A model generated the notes under the pieces. That model was not told the origin of the DNA and did not search any database. It worked only from the letters and a program-made list of their open reading frames with translations. A stretch of 64,000 bases of DNA, taken from Agriotes lineatus (taxonomy: Eukaryota > Arthropoda > Insecta > Coleoptera > Elateridae). Position 1 is the stretch's first letter. The number at the start of each line of letters is the position of its first letter. Below are positions 45,999 to 57,104 of this stretch, one piece after another. A program made the translations under genes and the position numbers. The stretch spans positions 62,001 to 126,000 of the forward strand of contig CALNHX010003531.1 in NCBI GenBank assembly GCA_940337035.1, written 5' to 3'.

Positions 45999-48951
45999 TG
46001 AACATCTTACAAGTCAACTTAAACAGATGTATCGCTGCTCATTATCTCTTAGAGCAGACAGTGCAGGAGCTTAATATCGATATCCTACTGGTGAGTGAAC
46101 CCAACGTGAAAAGGGTAAAAACAGCACCTGGATGGCTTACGGATCTACAATCGAACGTGGCAATTAAAATTATAAATCCCGACATACTTATACACAAAAC
46201 AGGAAAAATGATGGATTCTGCTGGGTGGAGGTAGAAGAGTACAGAATATACAGCTGCTACATCTCCCCAAATGTTCCTCTAGCGGATTTCGTAGTATTCG
46301 TTGAATGACTGGAGTGGGACGTAAATGAATCCAATATCAAAAAAGTTGTCACTGGAGATTTCAATGCTAAAGCCAAGAAATGGGGTGCTAGATATGAAGA
46401 CAACAGAGGACGAATACTACTGGAATGGGCGCACAGAAACGATCTGAGCGTCATAAACGATGGGTTGACTCCAACATGGAGAAGGGGCAACAGCACAGGA
46501 TTCAACGACATCACCTTCGCTTCAGACCAGATATCCCAGTTGGTGAAAGACTGGAGGGTGTTGGACATAGAAAACCTAAGTGACCATTGCTACATAACCT
46601 TCCATTTATCTAGAAGCGCGATCAAACGTCACGATGGCAGCAATGATAACGGCAGGACCAAGTGGAACCTCCGCAAAATAGACGTAGATGCATTTCAAAA
46701 TACGCTGCGTAACTTACCGAGCGAGGAGATGGCAAGTGCGGAAAATCTGGTTAAGGCTATAACTATGGCATGCAATAATTTTATGCCACAGTGCCGCAGG
46801 ACAAGAAACGCACGCAAACCGAAATATTGGTGGACAGATCAGATCAGTCAACTAAGGAAAACGTGCATCGCGCAACGTAGAGGCTTAACCAGAGCAAGGG
46901 GAAGAAACACCAGCCCAGAAGTCATTCGACTAATGGAAGAAAGACTGAAGCAGGCCAGAAAGGCACTCAGAATAGAGATTAAGCGGTCTAAGCACCAAAA
47001 ATGGAAAGAGCTATGCGACGAAGTAGAGACAGATGTATGGGGGCTAGAGTACAAGCTAGTCACACAACGACTTAACATAGCAACCCCACGCATCCCCAAT
47101 GACCTGATAGCGAAAGTAGTCGACGCTTTATTCCCAAAGCATCCAGAAATCAACTGGATACGTGGTGCCGAGGAAGTGGCCCCGGAAAACCTATTCACGG
47201 AAGAAGAACTGAAAACTGCAGCTGGAAGACTAAAAAACCAAAAAGCACCTGGAGACGATGGTATCGTTGCTGAAATAGTAAAGTTAGCCATTAATACGAG
47301 ACCAAAAGATGTACTGCTGGTCATGAACAGACAGCTAGAGGAGAGAACATTCCCTAAAATATGGAAAGAAGCCCGGCTGGTACTGATAAAGAAACCGAAC
47401 AAACCTAAAGACAATCCCAGAAGCTACAGACCGCTGTGTATGCTAAACGTTCTGGGAAAGCTACTAGAGCAATTGCTATTAATGAGGCTGAAGCAAGAAT
47501 TAAAAAAGAATGAAGATCTATCTCCAAAACAGTACGGTTTCGTAGAAGGAAAATCTACTGTGAAAGCAGCTATCGAGGTACGGTGCGCCGCAGAAGCAGA
47601 AATGAACAAAACCCGGAACACACGAAAGCTATGCGCATTAGTCACACTTGATGTGAAGAATGCTTTTGGATCGGCACCGTGGCGCGAAATTATCAGGGAA
47701 CTAAAGAGAAGGAAAGTTTCTACCTACCTGGTAAACATCATCCAAAGTTACTTGTGTAATAGATCTATTAGCACAGAAGACGGAAGCACATACCCAATGA
47801 CTGTGGGCGTTCCACAAGGATGCGTACTCGGACCGACTCTGTGGAACATAATATACGACGGTGTCCTGTGGCTGGAGATGCCTGAAGGGGTGAAAACTAT
47901 CGCCTATGCTGATGATCTGGCTTTAATTGGAACAGCTAAGGAAGAAGTACTGCTAATGGAAAGCGTAAATACGGCCCTGGAAGACATTAGCAGCTGGTTT
48001 CATAGAAAAGGACTAGAGCTAGCTCCTGAAAAGTCAGAAGCAGTTATGCTCAGCGGGAGAAAACGATACAACCGAGCAGCAACGTTTACACTACAGGACA
48101 CAACCATTGAGCTCAAAGACTCGGTAAAGTACCTTGGTATAGTCTTCGACAAAAACGTGAGCTTTGGTAAGCACATAGACTATGCGGTGGAGAAAACGAG
48201 CAAAACAGTAGCAGCACTGACGAAGATCATGCCCCGAATCGGTGGTGCTGGAGATGGGAAGAGGAGAATGCTTGCGGCAGTGGCGGACTCAGTTTTTCTC
48301 TATGGAGCCCCGGTATGGGGAAAAGCCTTCAAATTTGGTAAATACAGAACCAAGGCTCTATCATTACAACGAAGAATTGCAATAAGAATATGCAGGGCGT
48401 ATAGAACGATCGCCACAGAAACTGCATTGGTCCTTGCAGGGACAATCCCGTGGGACCTTAGGACAAACGAAAGGTGCAGTATGCTAAACAAGAGCAGGGC
48501 AGACAAAAGACGAGTGAGAGAGGAAATCCTGGAAAAGTGGCAAAGGCGGTGGCAGGAGGCTACGACTAGTCAGTGGACACATACAGTACTACCTGAAATA
48601 AAACCCTGGACTACTCGCGAACACGGGGAGAACGACTACCACCTGACACAGGTACTAACTGGCCATGGGAGTTTCGCAAGTTACCGACATTGTATTGGAA
48701 AGACAAACAGTGCATCATGTACATACTGCAACAAAGAAGATGACACAGCGCAACACACACTCTTCCAATGTTCACACTGGCATGCAACAAGAAATGAGAT
48801 GAACGAAGCACTACAAGATGGACTTACGCCTCAGAACCTGATTGACACAATGGTGTCCAGCGAAGAAAACTGGAAAACTGTACTCAAGTGCATCAAAACA
48901 ATAATGATGCAGAAGGAGAAAGATGAAAGAACGAGGGAAGACAGGCAATAG
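45998..48951 (+). pseudogene. R1-type ORF2: endonuclease-reverse transcriptase, one frameshift and one stop
   Basis: The ATG at 45998 opens MNILQVNLNRCIAAHYLLEQ and DILLVSEP, an R1 endonuclease N-terminus. A one-base shift near 46210 moves the frame; it resumes with FCWVEVEEYRIYSCYISPN. A TGA at 46306-46308 interrupts it before VVTGDFNAKAKKWG. From 46309 to the stop at 48949-48951 the frame is clean. It shows LSDHCYITF (end of endonuclease), LKNQKAPGDDGIVAEIVKLA, SYRPLCMLNVLGKLLE, QYGFVEGKSTVKA, LDVKNAFGSAPW, GVPQGCVLGPTLWN, YADD at 47905-47916, and a C-terminal CTYCNKEDDTAQHTLFQC finger (48718-48771). Two lesions make it inactive; otherwise it looks recent. Confidence 0.88.
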
Positions 48952-49150
48952 TAAGACATACGGAGTTGACCATGCCGAAGTAGTATCGCGAGATGTTTTC
49001 AGCATGACTCGACGACAAGAAGGAGGAGTTTTAGTCGGTAGGCGTTTTGGGGCTCTCCCCTTTCCACAAATGAATCCGACACTCCCGGGAAAATCCCCGG
49101 GGTCTTTTGAAGATTTCTCCTCCTTCTCTAATAAAAAAAAGGTCTGTATT

Positions 49151-49570
49151 TGAACATTAACCTTTTTTTACAACTAGAATCAGTGTTAAATCTTACCTAG
49201 TCCAAACCAAAGACAAAGTGGATGTACTTGATCAGTCGGGAATTTACAGACTCAATTGTGGAGACTGCAAAGCCTCTTATATTGGTCACACTGGTCGAAT
49301 ATATAAAATTAGGTTTTCTGAACACTTAAATGGCATAAAAAAATATTTCATATTCTAAATCTGCTTTTGCTGATCATATTTTAGATTCAGGGCACTCTTT
49401 TGCTTCCAATGTCAATTCTAAAATATTACAGACTTTTAATAAAGGAAACCAAAGAGTTTCACAATAACTATATCAATAACACTCAGTCGTCCCTTAACGA
49501 AGTTCTGAATTTAAATAAATAGTACATTGTGTATCTAAAAATACACATACTATTTTTCCGTCGATCGATA
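49151..49570 (+). pseudogene. Penelope-like element relic: GIY-YIG endonuclease domain
   Basis: From about 49180 the plus strand reads ISVKSYLVQTKDKVDVLDQ, then SGIYRLNCGDCKASYIGHTG and RIYKIRFSEHLNGIKK. SGIY...C..C...YIG.TGR...R..EH is the GIY-YIG nuclease signature found at the C-terminus of Penelope-like proteins. After a one-base shift it continues KSAFADHILDSGHSF and SKILQTFNKGN, also typical. The frame ends NEVLNLNK-stop near 49520. The RT domain is not present upstream because the R1 element lies there, and the flank before it is not recognisable. The relic is then cut by the LTR element inserted at 49574/54345; its 3' continuation is 54345 onward. Confidence 0.8.
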
Positions 49571-49574
49571 CGAG

Positions 49575-51120
49575 TGTAATATCCTGTCTTTCTACGTTAA
49601 TTCTTTAACTTTGAACTATGATTGATTACCAATGTTATTAAACTTTTTACTCTCGGATAGCCACAGATGCCAGGGTTCAGTCTGGTTAACTCAAATATAC
49701 AATCAAGTACACATCAAACAAAGCGATTTATTTTGTATACCTATTTACATTTTAAAACAATAACTAAAATATTCTATGTATTTTCGAATAAACGATTTGA
49801 ATTTCAATGTATCACGGGCAGGCTGACGCCTACTGGGTTAGGCAAGCCACGATGTTTTCTCCGGTCGTATCTTCTCGGCTACCGGACGAAAGCAGTTCGT
49901 AGTTAGGAGAGCGTCCTCTACTCGGCTAAACTGGAAACAGAAATTAGGTTAAGTTGTTTATTTTTATCGGGGGCATGAAATAAAGTTAGATTTGCCCTTA
50001 TTTCGGGGTGTTGAGAATGAATTTGACGTGAGACGTAACCTCGTTACGTCAAAGCTATCCTGCAGTGCCCGTGAAACCTCGTGTAATGCAAAACCTTTTA
50101 TGATAAGTGAAAAGGCGGTGGAACTACATATCGTGTGTCAGCTAATAACTTTTAAGCCAAATTTGTGTTTAAAGCTGTTACTGAAATTCCAGGGGTGCCT
50201 AAGTGATAACTAGGGGTTTTCTAATTACGTTATTCAAGGTGACTAAACCCTCCTTTAAGCTACCTGAATTACTTTTAGCTTTAAGCTAACCTCACACAAT
50301 TTTTGGTTTAGATTATGTACTATGAATTGCGGCACTGCAGAAAGCACGGGAAATCTTCAGGACAAGATCCCTCTGGGTAAGTGAAGCTTTGAATTTTTAC
50401 GAGTACGTTAATTCCGGGAGTTTCGTTGCGGGCTCTTAACCTCGCAATTCTTGTTCAAGCTTATGCGCGGACCTGGAGGGCCACGTTTTTAAAATGCTTT
50501 CTGAATGAATTACGTGAACGTTGTCGGGGAACGGTTTCGAGGAGGTCTAAGACTCTTATCAGGCGTATATGTACAACGAACCACGTACGAGTTCTAGACC
50601 ACACCGGTTTCGAGGAGTAAACGTATATAAATTCCAGACAGGCATATATAAACAATGATCCACATCTGAATTTTAAATAAGATAACTCCCGAATAGGCTC
50701 GACGGAGATCAATAGGCACTGAAAATCAATGGGCCACTTTGATCTTTCGGGGATTTCTGGGAACGATTGGTTCTGGGACTAAAAGTCAAAAGGTTCTTCG
50801 GACGGGACTCGGATTTGGGCCCTCAGGGGGGGACCCCAGGCAGGAAGCTGGTTCGGCTCGCTGGATGCAAGTCAAGTCCTTCTAAGAACGTACGATACCT
50901 CTTATTTATACATTACCGTACGCCGTAATTTGTGCATGATTTTAGGCAGGGATGCGCTGGAAGACGACGGCGCCGGCGGCTCGTAATTTCTGCGCACCTC
51001 GATTGTTTCTTCGTGCCTCGGCGATGTTTTCGGACAATTTGTGACGAAGTTTTGGCGGCGGTCAAATTCGAACGTATTCCAATACGTAAATATACGATTT
51101 CGGCCGGCGCTAACGTCACA
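49575..51120 (-). repeat. 3' LTR (minus sense) of the LARD-like element
   Basis: It is exactly 1546 bp, with TGTAATATCC at its left and CGTCACA at its right on the plus strand. In minus sense, a TATAAATAA box lies at 50902-50910. It is homologous to the solo LTRs at 26966, 34688 and 36388. Small frames inside are duplicated exactly in the other LTR and are not genes. Confidence 0.92.
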
Positions 51121-52780
51121 CAAGCCCCTTCCTATGGAGGGAACAGCCGGTGGGTGGACGCCCTCTTCATGGAAGTACCCCTTTCGGCTTGGAAAACACC
51201 TGGGGATCCTGGAATTCTCGGCACACAACTCGGACAACATACATTCTAGGGAACGCGGAAGTTATGGAAGTAACCGGCGTTTCTTCTGGCAGTGATAACT
51301 AGGTGAGTATACTTTTGTAATACTTTTAACTGGGGGGAGATATAAGAATCGCGGTTTCGACCTATACTCCTTTCAGGACTTCTCGGCAAAAAAACAAGTT
51401 CGGAAAGCTAGGACAGGCAACTGCTAATATGCAAGGGAAACTTACTTGCAGTTTCTGGTCAACAGGCGGTTGTTGTGGCATTAATTACCACCTGGATCTT
51501 CACTGGATTCAATTTCACAGGGAACATTCAGGAAAAATTTTAGTTGTACTCCGGTACGGGTTGCATACAATTCCATAGGTTCATGCTCTACAAATGCACG
51601 TTTTCTTATAGGCACCAAGGCGAAAGCGTGATCATTCTCAGGAGACATTCAACAACATGCATGCAATTAATAATACTGGCGGGTACAACGGGCATGGACA
51701 GGACTGGTAATTTTTTTGAATTTTCTGGATAAGCGGAATGAAATTTCATGTACTGCAATCAACCACGTGAAAGCAGTTTCAGGCTAGATGAGACTAAATA
51801 TTCGCGGTATCGAATCATTTGTCTTTTCGTACATTCATTCTCCGGGCTCATAAAATTCTACGGGGTGCATTCTAGAAGAAATGCTACTTACTGATGCTGA
51901 GCTCGCGGTATCGACTCGCATTCATTCAGGTTTTGTTCAATCGCGGGAAAGTATTTAGGTTACGGGATTAACCGACTTTCTCACAATATTTGAACTTTAA
52001 CTGGAAGAAATTAGTAGAGGTTGCGGAGACCAACTTACAATTTCATGGACATTTTGTATGTTTACAGGTTACCTCGGTTCTGTGAAGATGGCTTCGACTT
52101 TGAAGATCTTGCACTGGACGTGATTTACCTGGAGGATTCGTGTTTCCAAAGACTTCTCGCGAGGGAGGTTGTGCTGCAGGATAGCACGATGCTCCACGTC
52201 TCTTGTAGCTGGCTGTACTTCTCAGGGTGAAGCTGTATACCAGGAGACGTCTCGGGAGGAAGTTTTTATGGAGGGAACTTACGAACACGGGGATGATCTG
52301 GACTCCAAAACTTAGTACTGTGCTCAAATCTGATTTCTGGACTTCAGCTGGTTCTTTTGTACTTTCTGGAATATCTGGCGCCACTTGGAGGTGACCTAGT
52401 TGCGTAGATGCCCTGGCCTTCGACTGTCGGAATCTTCTAACGGCCTGGACTTCAAACAGGAGCTCTCTATGGACTGGATTTCCTCTTTTCCGCACTTGGA
52501 ATCAACATTCCTCTGGAGGTTTCTAATTTTCTGGTGTTGGACAAGCTGGTGGCCTCTATGGGGCCGTTTTCCAACATTTCTGCAGGTAGTCACAGGCGGT
52601 TCTGGCGGCGGTAACATCTGGTTCTGGTACATGTCTGTGGTCGCGGTTTGTACAACATTTAAAATAATTAATTATACTTTAACTGATAACTAATTATTTT
52701 TCAGGTAAAACTGCTCGAGCGCCACTTGGATTGCGTGCTGGTGAAGCCGATGAATTACTTGACTATATACTTGAGTTTAT
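51121..52780 (-). other. Non-coding internal region of the LARD-like element
   Basis: Frames of up to 150 codons occur (52043-52495 minus, 52400-52693 plus) but show no Gag, protease, RT or integrase motif. A second primer-site-like string (reverse complement TGGCGCTCGAGCAG) lies near 52707-52720, 78 bp inside the true one. The region may carry packaging signals; none can be named from sequence. Confidence 0.6.
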
Positions 52781-52798
52781 GTCCCTGCTCGGGCGCCA
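52781..52798 (-). other. Primer binding site, tRNA-Lys type
   Basis: The minus strand reads TGGCGCCCGAGCAGGGAC directly after the LTR end (..ATTACA). It differs at one base from the well-known tRNA-Lys(UUU) site TGGCGCCCGAACAGGGAC. It fixes the element's orientation and the minus-sense 5' LTR as 52799-54344. Confidence 0.88.
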
Positions 52799-54344
52799 TG
52801 TAATATCCTGTCTTTCTACGTTAATTCTTTAACTTTGAACTATGATTGATTACCAATGTTATTAAACTTTTTACTCTCGGATAGCCACAGATGCCAGGGT
52901 TCAGTCTGGTTAACTCAAATATACAATCAAGTACACATCAAACAAAGCGATTTATTTTGTATACCTATTTACATTTTAAAACAATAACTAAAATATTCTA
53001 TGTATTTTCGAATAAACGATTTGAATTTCAATGTATCACGGGCAGGCTGACGCCTACTGGGTTAGGCAAGCCACGATGTTTTCTCCGGTCGTATCTTCTC
53101 GGCTACCGGACGAAAGCAGTTCGTAGTTAGGAGAGCGTCCTCTACTCGGCTAAACTGGAAACAGAAATTAGGTTAAGTTGTTTATTTTTATCGGGGGCAT
53201 GAAATAAAGTTAGATTTGCCCTTATTTCGGGGTGTTGAGAATGAATTTGACGTGAGACGTAACCTCGTTACGTCAAAGCTATCCTGCAGTGCCCGTGAAA
53301 CCTCGTGTAATGCAAAACCTTTTATGATAAGTGAAAAGGCGGTGGAACTACATATCGTGTGTCAGCTAATAACTTTTAAGCCAAATTTGTGTTTAAAGCT
53401 GTTACTGAAATTCCAGGGGTGCCTAAGTGATAACTAGGGGTTTTCTAATTACGTTATTCAAGGTGACTAAACCCTCCTTTAAGCTACCTGAATTACTTTT
53501 AGCTTTAAGCTAACCTCACACAATTTTTGGTTTAGATTATGTACTATGAATTGCGGCACTGCAGAAAGCACGGGAAATCTTCAGGACAAGATCCCTCTGG
53601 GTAAGTGAAGCTTTGAATTTTTACGAGTACGTTAATTCCGGGAGTTTCGTTGCGGGCTCTTAACCTCGCAATTCTTGTTCAAGCTTATGCGCGGACCTGG
53701 AGGGCCACGTTTTTAAAATGCTTTCTGAATGAATTACGTGAACGTTGTCGGGGAACGGTTTCGAGGAGGTCTAAGACTCTTATCAGGCGTATATGTACAA
53801 CGAACCACGTACGAGTTCTAGACCACACCGGTTTCGAGGAGTAAACGTATATAAATTCCAGACAGGCATATATAAACAATGATCCACATCTGAATTTTAA
53901 ATAAGATAACTCCCGAATAGGCTCGACGGAGATCAATAGGCACTGAAAATCAATGGGCCACTTTGATCTTTCGGGGATTTCTGGGAACGATTGGTTCTGG
54001 GACTAAAAGTCAAAAGGTTCTTCGGACGGGACTCGGATTTGGGCCCTCAGGGGGGGACCCCAGGCAGGAAGCTGGTTCGGCTCGCTGGATGCAAGTCAAG
54101 TCCTTCTAAGAACGTACGATACCTCTTATTTATACATTACCGTACGCCGTAATTTGTGCATGATTTTAGGCAGGGATGCGCTGGAAGACGACGGCGCCGG
54201 CGGCTCGTAATTTCTGCGCACCTCGATTGTTTCTTCGTGCCTCGGCGATGTTTTCGGACAATTTGTGACGAAGTTTTGGCGGCGGTCAAATTCGAACGTA
54301 TTCCAATACGTAAAAATACGATTTCGGCCGGCGCTAACGTCACA
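52799..54344 (-). repeat. 5' LTR (minus sense) of the LARD-like element
   Basis: This 1546-bp copy is offset 3224 bp from the other LTR and identical to it apart from the base at 54315. Its minus-sense TATAAATAA box is at 54126-54134, about 210 bp from the LTR start at 54344, and would drive the element's transcript leftward. Confidence 0.92.
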
Positions 54345-54348
54345 CGAG

Positions 54349-55144
54349 TAATTAAAAAAAATAGGATATAGTACTCGAATATTCCCTGCCTAGGACGGGA
54401 TAGTATTCCTGTACGGTTTTATTGTAAATTACCTAGCAACGGCTGATGTAATGGAATGTTTGACTTTGCTTAACAAAATTGTATCAATAATGTATCAATT
54501 CCAGTACGATTGGCGGAAAAATTATTGATTTCTCATGTAATTCAGTTTGTCATTCCTTATTACAATTGTCCCTCGTATTATTTCAGTTATTGGCGCTCTC
54601 CAAATCCTTACAGTTTCCTACGTTACCGACTCGACCTGTCTGGGGGTTTTGTTCATTTCCGTCAGTTAGTCTGTCATTTGGTGCCTCACGACATGCAGTT
54701 CTTTATGTTTTAATATTTAATGTAATTCTTTTCCCGTAAGTGTATACTTAACTTCTTGATTACTGTTAAATTGTTCTACATTTTAGTTTATACTAAAGCT
54801 AGGAGTAACCGTTTTCAACGTGTTAGGCAGAGAGGCCTAAATAGCATTGCAAATTTCTTAACCTTTTGAAGGTCTAACCTACAACTTCACCTGGTGAATT
54901 GCCTTTATCTTACATTCATTATAGCTAGATTATACATGTGCAGGGTTTAGGTGTTAAAGAAAAGTGGTCTTGCCACTATTCTGAACCTTGCAATGAGTTT
55001 GACTGAAATCTTTTTTATACTGTTATATATTTTGTTTTGTATTTGTTTCAATCAATAAAGTCACTATTATTATTATTATTATTATTTCTTAAACTATGTA
55101 TACTAATCATTACCTAAGGTTCGTTTTACTACTTAATTCATGTT
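54349..55144 (+). other. Continuation of the Penelope-like locus, non-coding; ATT microsatellite
   Basis: This is the right flank of the LTR insertion, so it continues the relic ending at 49574. It contains AATAAAG near 55055, directly followed by an ATT microsatellite (55065-55087), an arrangement like the 3' tail of a retroposed transcript. A 67-codon frame at 54510-54713 has no known features. Confidence 0.45.
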
Positions 55145-55185
55145 AGTTGCCTGAAGATGACCTGTCGTCGAAATATGTCGCAACT
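55145..55185 (+). ncRNA. Hammerhead-ribozyme-like motif of Penelope-like type
   Basis: Stem I AGTTGC (55145-55150) pairs perfectly with GCAACT (55180-55185). Inside are the core CTGAAGA (CUGANGA, 55151-55157), a 3-bp stem II GAC/GTC (55159-55161 with 55167-55169), GAAA (55170-55173), a minimal stem III and GTC (55177-55179), where cleavage would occur. The one departure from consensus is an extra T at 55158 between the core and stem II. Minimal type I hammerheads are known in the terminal repeats of Penelope-like elements. This lies about 855 bp beyond the GIY-YIG frame once the LTR insertion is removed. Activity is uncertain. Confidence 0.5.
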
Positions 55186-55189
55186 GTAT

Positions 55190-56855
55190 TTCTAACTTCT
55201 TTTTGAAAGTATATATTTTATGGAGAAGATATCATATTTCTAATTCCCTCCTTCTGTATTTGAAGATTGATTAAATTGACTATCAGGAGCAAACTTTCCT
55301 TATTCAATATACTTCAGCTTTTATTCGGATCTCTTTCTTTGTATTGATACTATTTCGACTGCAAATATCGATAACTTAAGATGTTTCAGTGATGTTTAAG
55401 AAATTATGTTGGTTTTCGTTGAATACATAAAGTTTCTATCATTAGGAGATTTGGAAGATCGAATGTGCGAAGTACGAACGCAGTTTTTGAACTAGTTAAA
55501 ACGAAAAACATTATCAATAATGTTTATAAATGGTCATGGATATACTTTACCCTTTGAAGAGACCCTTATCTTTTGCTTATTTTTTACGCTTTCTTCCATG
55601 CTTGCCATCGTCTAGTTCACAAAATGCAATTGCCTTATTCTCTTGTAATGTTCATAATTTTTTTACCTAAAATTAGATATTAAACTGTGTTTGCATGCTT
55701 GCAGTCGATCTCTTGAAACCTTAAGAAATTATACTTAAAATATTGCGATAAAGTGGTTTGCGTTGTGATATACTACCTGGTACATTTCTCGCATGCGCCA
55801 ATGAGAGAGTTCAAACGACAAATAACGTATTGCATCACCACCTACTTGAGGCGCTGCAGAACGATTCTAAAAAAAGCTAAATGCCAGCTATTCTTCTGAA
55901 GGAATCTTTTGGTATCTTCAGACCAAAGTGTTTCCGACAAAAAGTAAGAACTTGGACGACGATTGCACACATCTATTGTGATCTACTTTAAATTGAATGT
56001 TAATGCAATTACTGCCACTGCATTATCATTTGCATCATCTATTGTAACCTGAGTTACGTTAATTTGTAATGGTGGCTGAGTTAGCGCTACACTAAACTAA
56101 AGGAACGTATAGAAGGTGGTTAAAATATGCTTGTAGAAGATGTTCCAGTCGATATCGGTGACTAATGTTATACTACACTAAGAACGACTTTATCCTACAA
56201 TATCTGATTGATTTCGTCAGAAACCCAGAAGGCACTTTAATTAGTAGCACTAACGGGGTCAGTAGTCCACTAAAACTATCAAAAGATTAAAATATATATC
56301 TACCACTTCTACCTCAAAATTTAGTATTGTGCAGTGTGAACATTTTAGGAAGACGTGTCTCTTGTTTTAAGAAAATATTAGAAAAGTAGTAGATTGCACA
56401 TAACCTCAATACACCTCAATCTCTCGCAGTGATGGTGGCCTGTAGATTCGCACAGTTCCACACAGTTACATTTATTCTTCCGTAATACGATTCTATTTGA
56501 ACAGTGTATCTAGTATCTAAAAAGAGAACATGTCATGTATGCAGAGCATTAACAAACCATTTGCAATCAGAACTGAATAATTTTTATTTGCAAAATAGTT
56601 GATGTTAATATCACAGTATTCGAAAATGTCATTGTTTAACAACATGCAACCAAATTCAACTAAGGATCTACAGGTTTAGTCTGAATATGTTACTAGAAGC
56701 TACCATAGGGGCCGAAGAAACTTCAGCCTCACTCATTGAAAGCATTTATGGCAGAAAGAAATTAATCATACCAACGCTGTCGGCTTTTGATTTAATAATC
56801 AAAGAGAATTTGCACTAATTACATAGAAAGGGGTTAAAGGCATCACGCAAATCTA
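55190..56855. other. No gene recognised
   Basis: AT-rich DNA with no notable frames or repeats. Confidence 0.4.
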
Positions 56856-56859
56856 CAAT

Positions 56860-57100
56860 TACGTTGACAGATTACCGAAATGAATGGAAGTCGAGCAAAT
56901 TATGATTTTGACTAAACCCGGAAAAATACCGGCAAAGATAACGTCATATAGAGCAATTAGTATATTAGTAATCGTGTCAAAGCTATTTAATGTTAATTCT
57001 AGCATGTAAGATCTAAAAGTGAAATTACAATAATGATTTAGTGTGAAGTGCAGGACTGTAGTGAACGTGTTGCATATTACTCTAGAGTTTCATACATAGA
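56860..57100 (+). pseudogene. Jockey-type LINE RT scrap
   Basis: The plus strand reads LPK-stop-MEVEQIMILTKPGKIPAKIT, then SYRAISILVIVSKLFNVN, corresponding to the Jockey RT block PKAWK.A.VI.I.KPGK.P....SYRPISLL...SKLFE. Downstream similarity fades quickly. It is an old fragment of about 80 codons. Confidence 0.65.
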
Positions 57101-57104
57101 CGAA

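Larger units (their letters stand above)
45042..49140 (+). mobile_element. R1-clade non-LTR retrotransposon, 5'-truncated, 10-bp duplication
   Basis: GGTCTGTATT lies at 45032-45041 and again at 49141-49150, directly after an A8 tail, so the element is exactly 45042-49140. It has two overlapping frames. ORF1 ends in three CCHC knuckles. ORF2 has an endonuclease, an RT with YADD and a C-terminal CX2CX8HX4C finger. This layout, with the TAATG stop/start overlap at 45996-46000, is that of the R1 clade. The 5' end falls inside ORF1. The 3' UTR is about 190 bp and GC-rich before AATAAAAAAAA. It is not in rDNA or a TTAGG array here, so it is not a site-specific copy. Confidence 0.9.
49575..54344 (-). 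mobile_element. Non-coding LTR retrotransposon (LARD-like), 4-bp duplication CGAG
   Basis: Two 1546-bp direct repeats (49575-51120 and 52799-54344) bracket a 1678-bp internal region. CGAG flanks the whole (49571-49574 and 54345-54348). Orientation is minus: immediately beside the inner edge of the 52799 LTR, the minus strand reads TGGCGCCCGAGCAGGGAC (52781-52798), a tRNA-Lys-type primer site. Beside the other LTR the minus strand has a purine run, AGGAAGGGGC (51124-51133). The only LTR difference I found is T at 51091 versus A at 54315, so insertion is very recent. No gag or pol motif is present. It must be mobilised in trans. Confidence 0.92.

Noticed and set aside
46848..47414. 188-codon minus-strand frame
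   Set aside because: Antisense to the R1 reverse transcriptase domain.
49667..51240. Identical small frames repeated 3224 bp apart, possible duplicated gene family
   Set aside because: They are simply the two LTRs of one element; the frames are incidental.
52043..52495. 150-codon minus-strand frame in the LARD-like interior, possible gag
   Set aside because: It is in the element's sense, but has no capsid or zinc-knuckle motif, so it is not supported as Gag.
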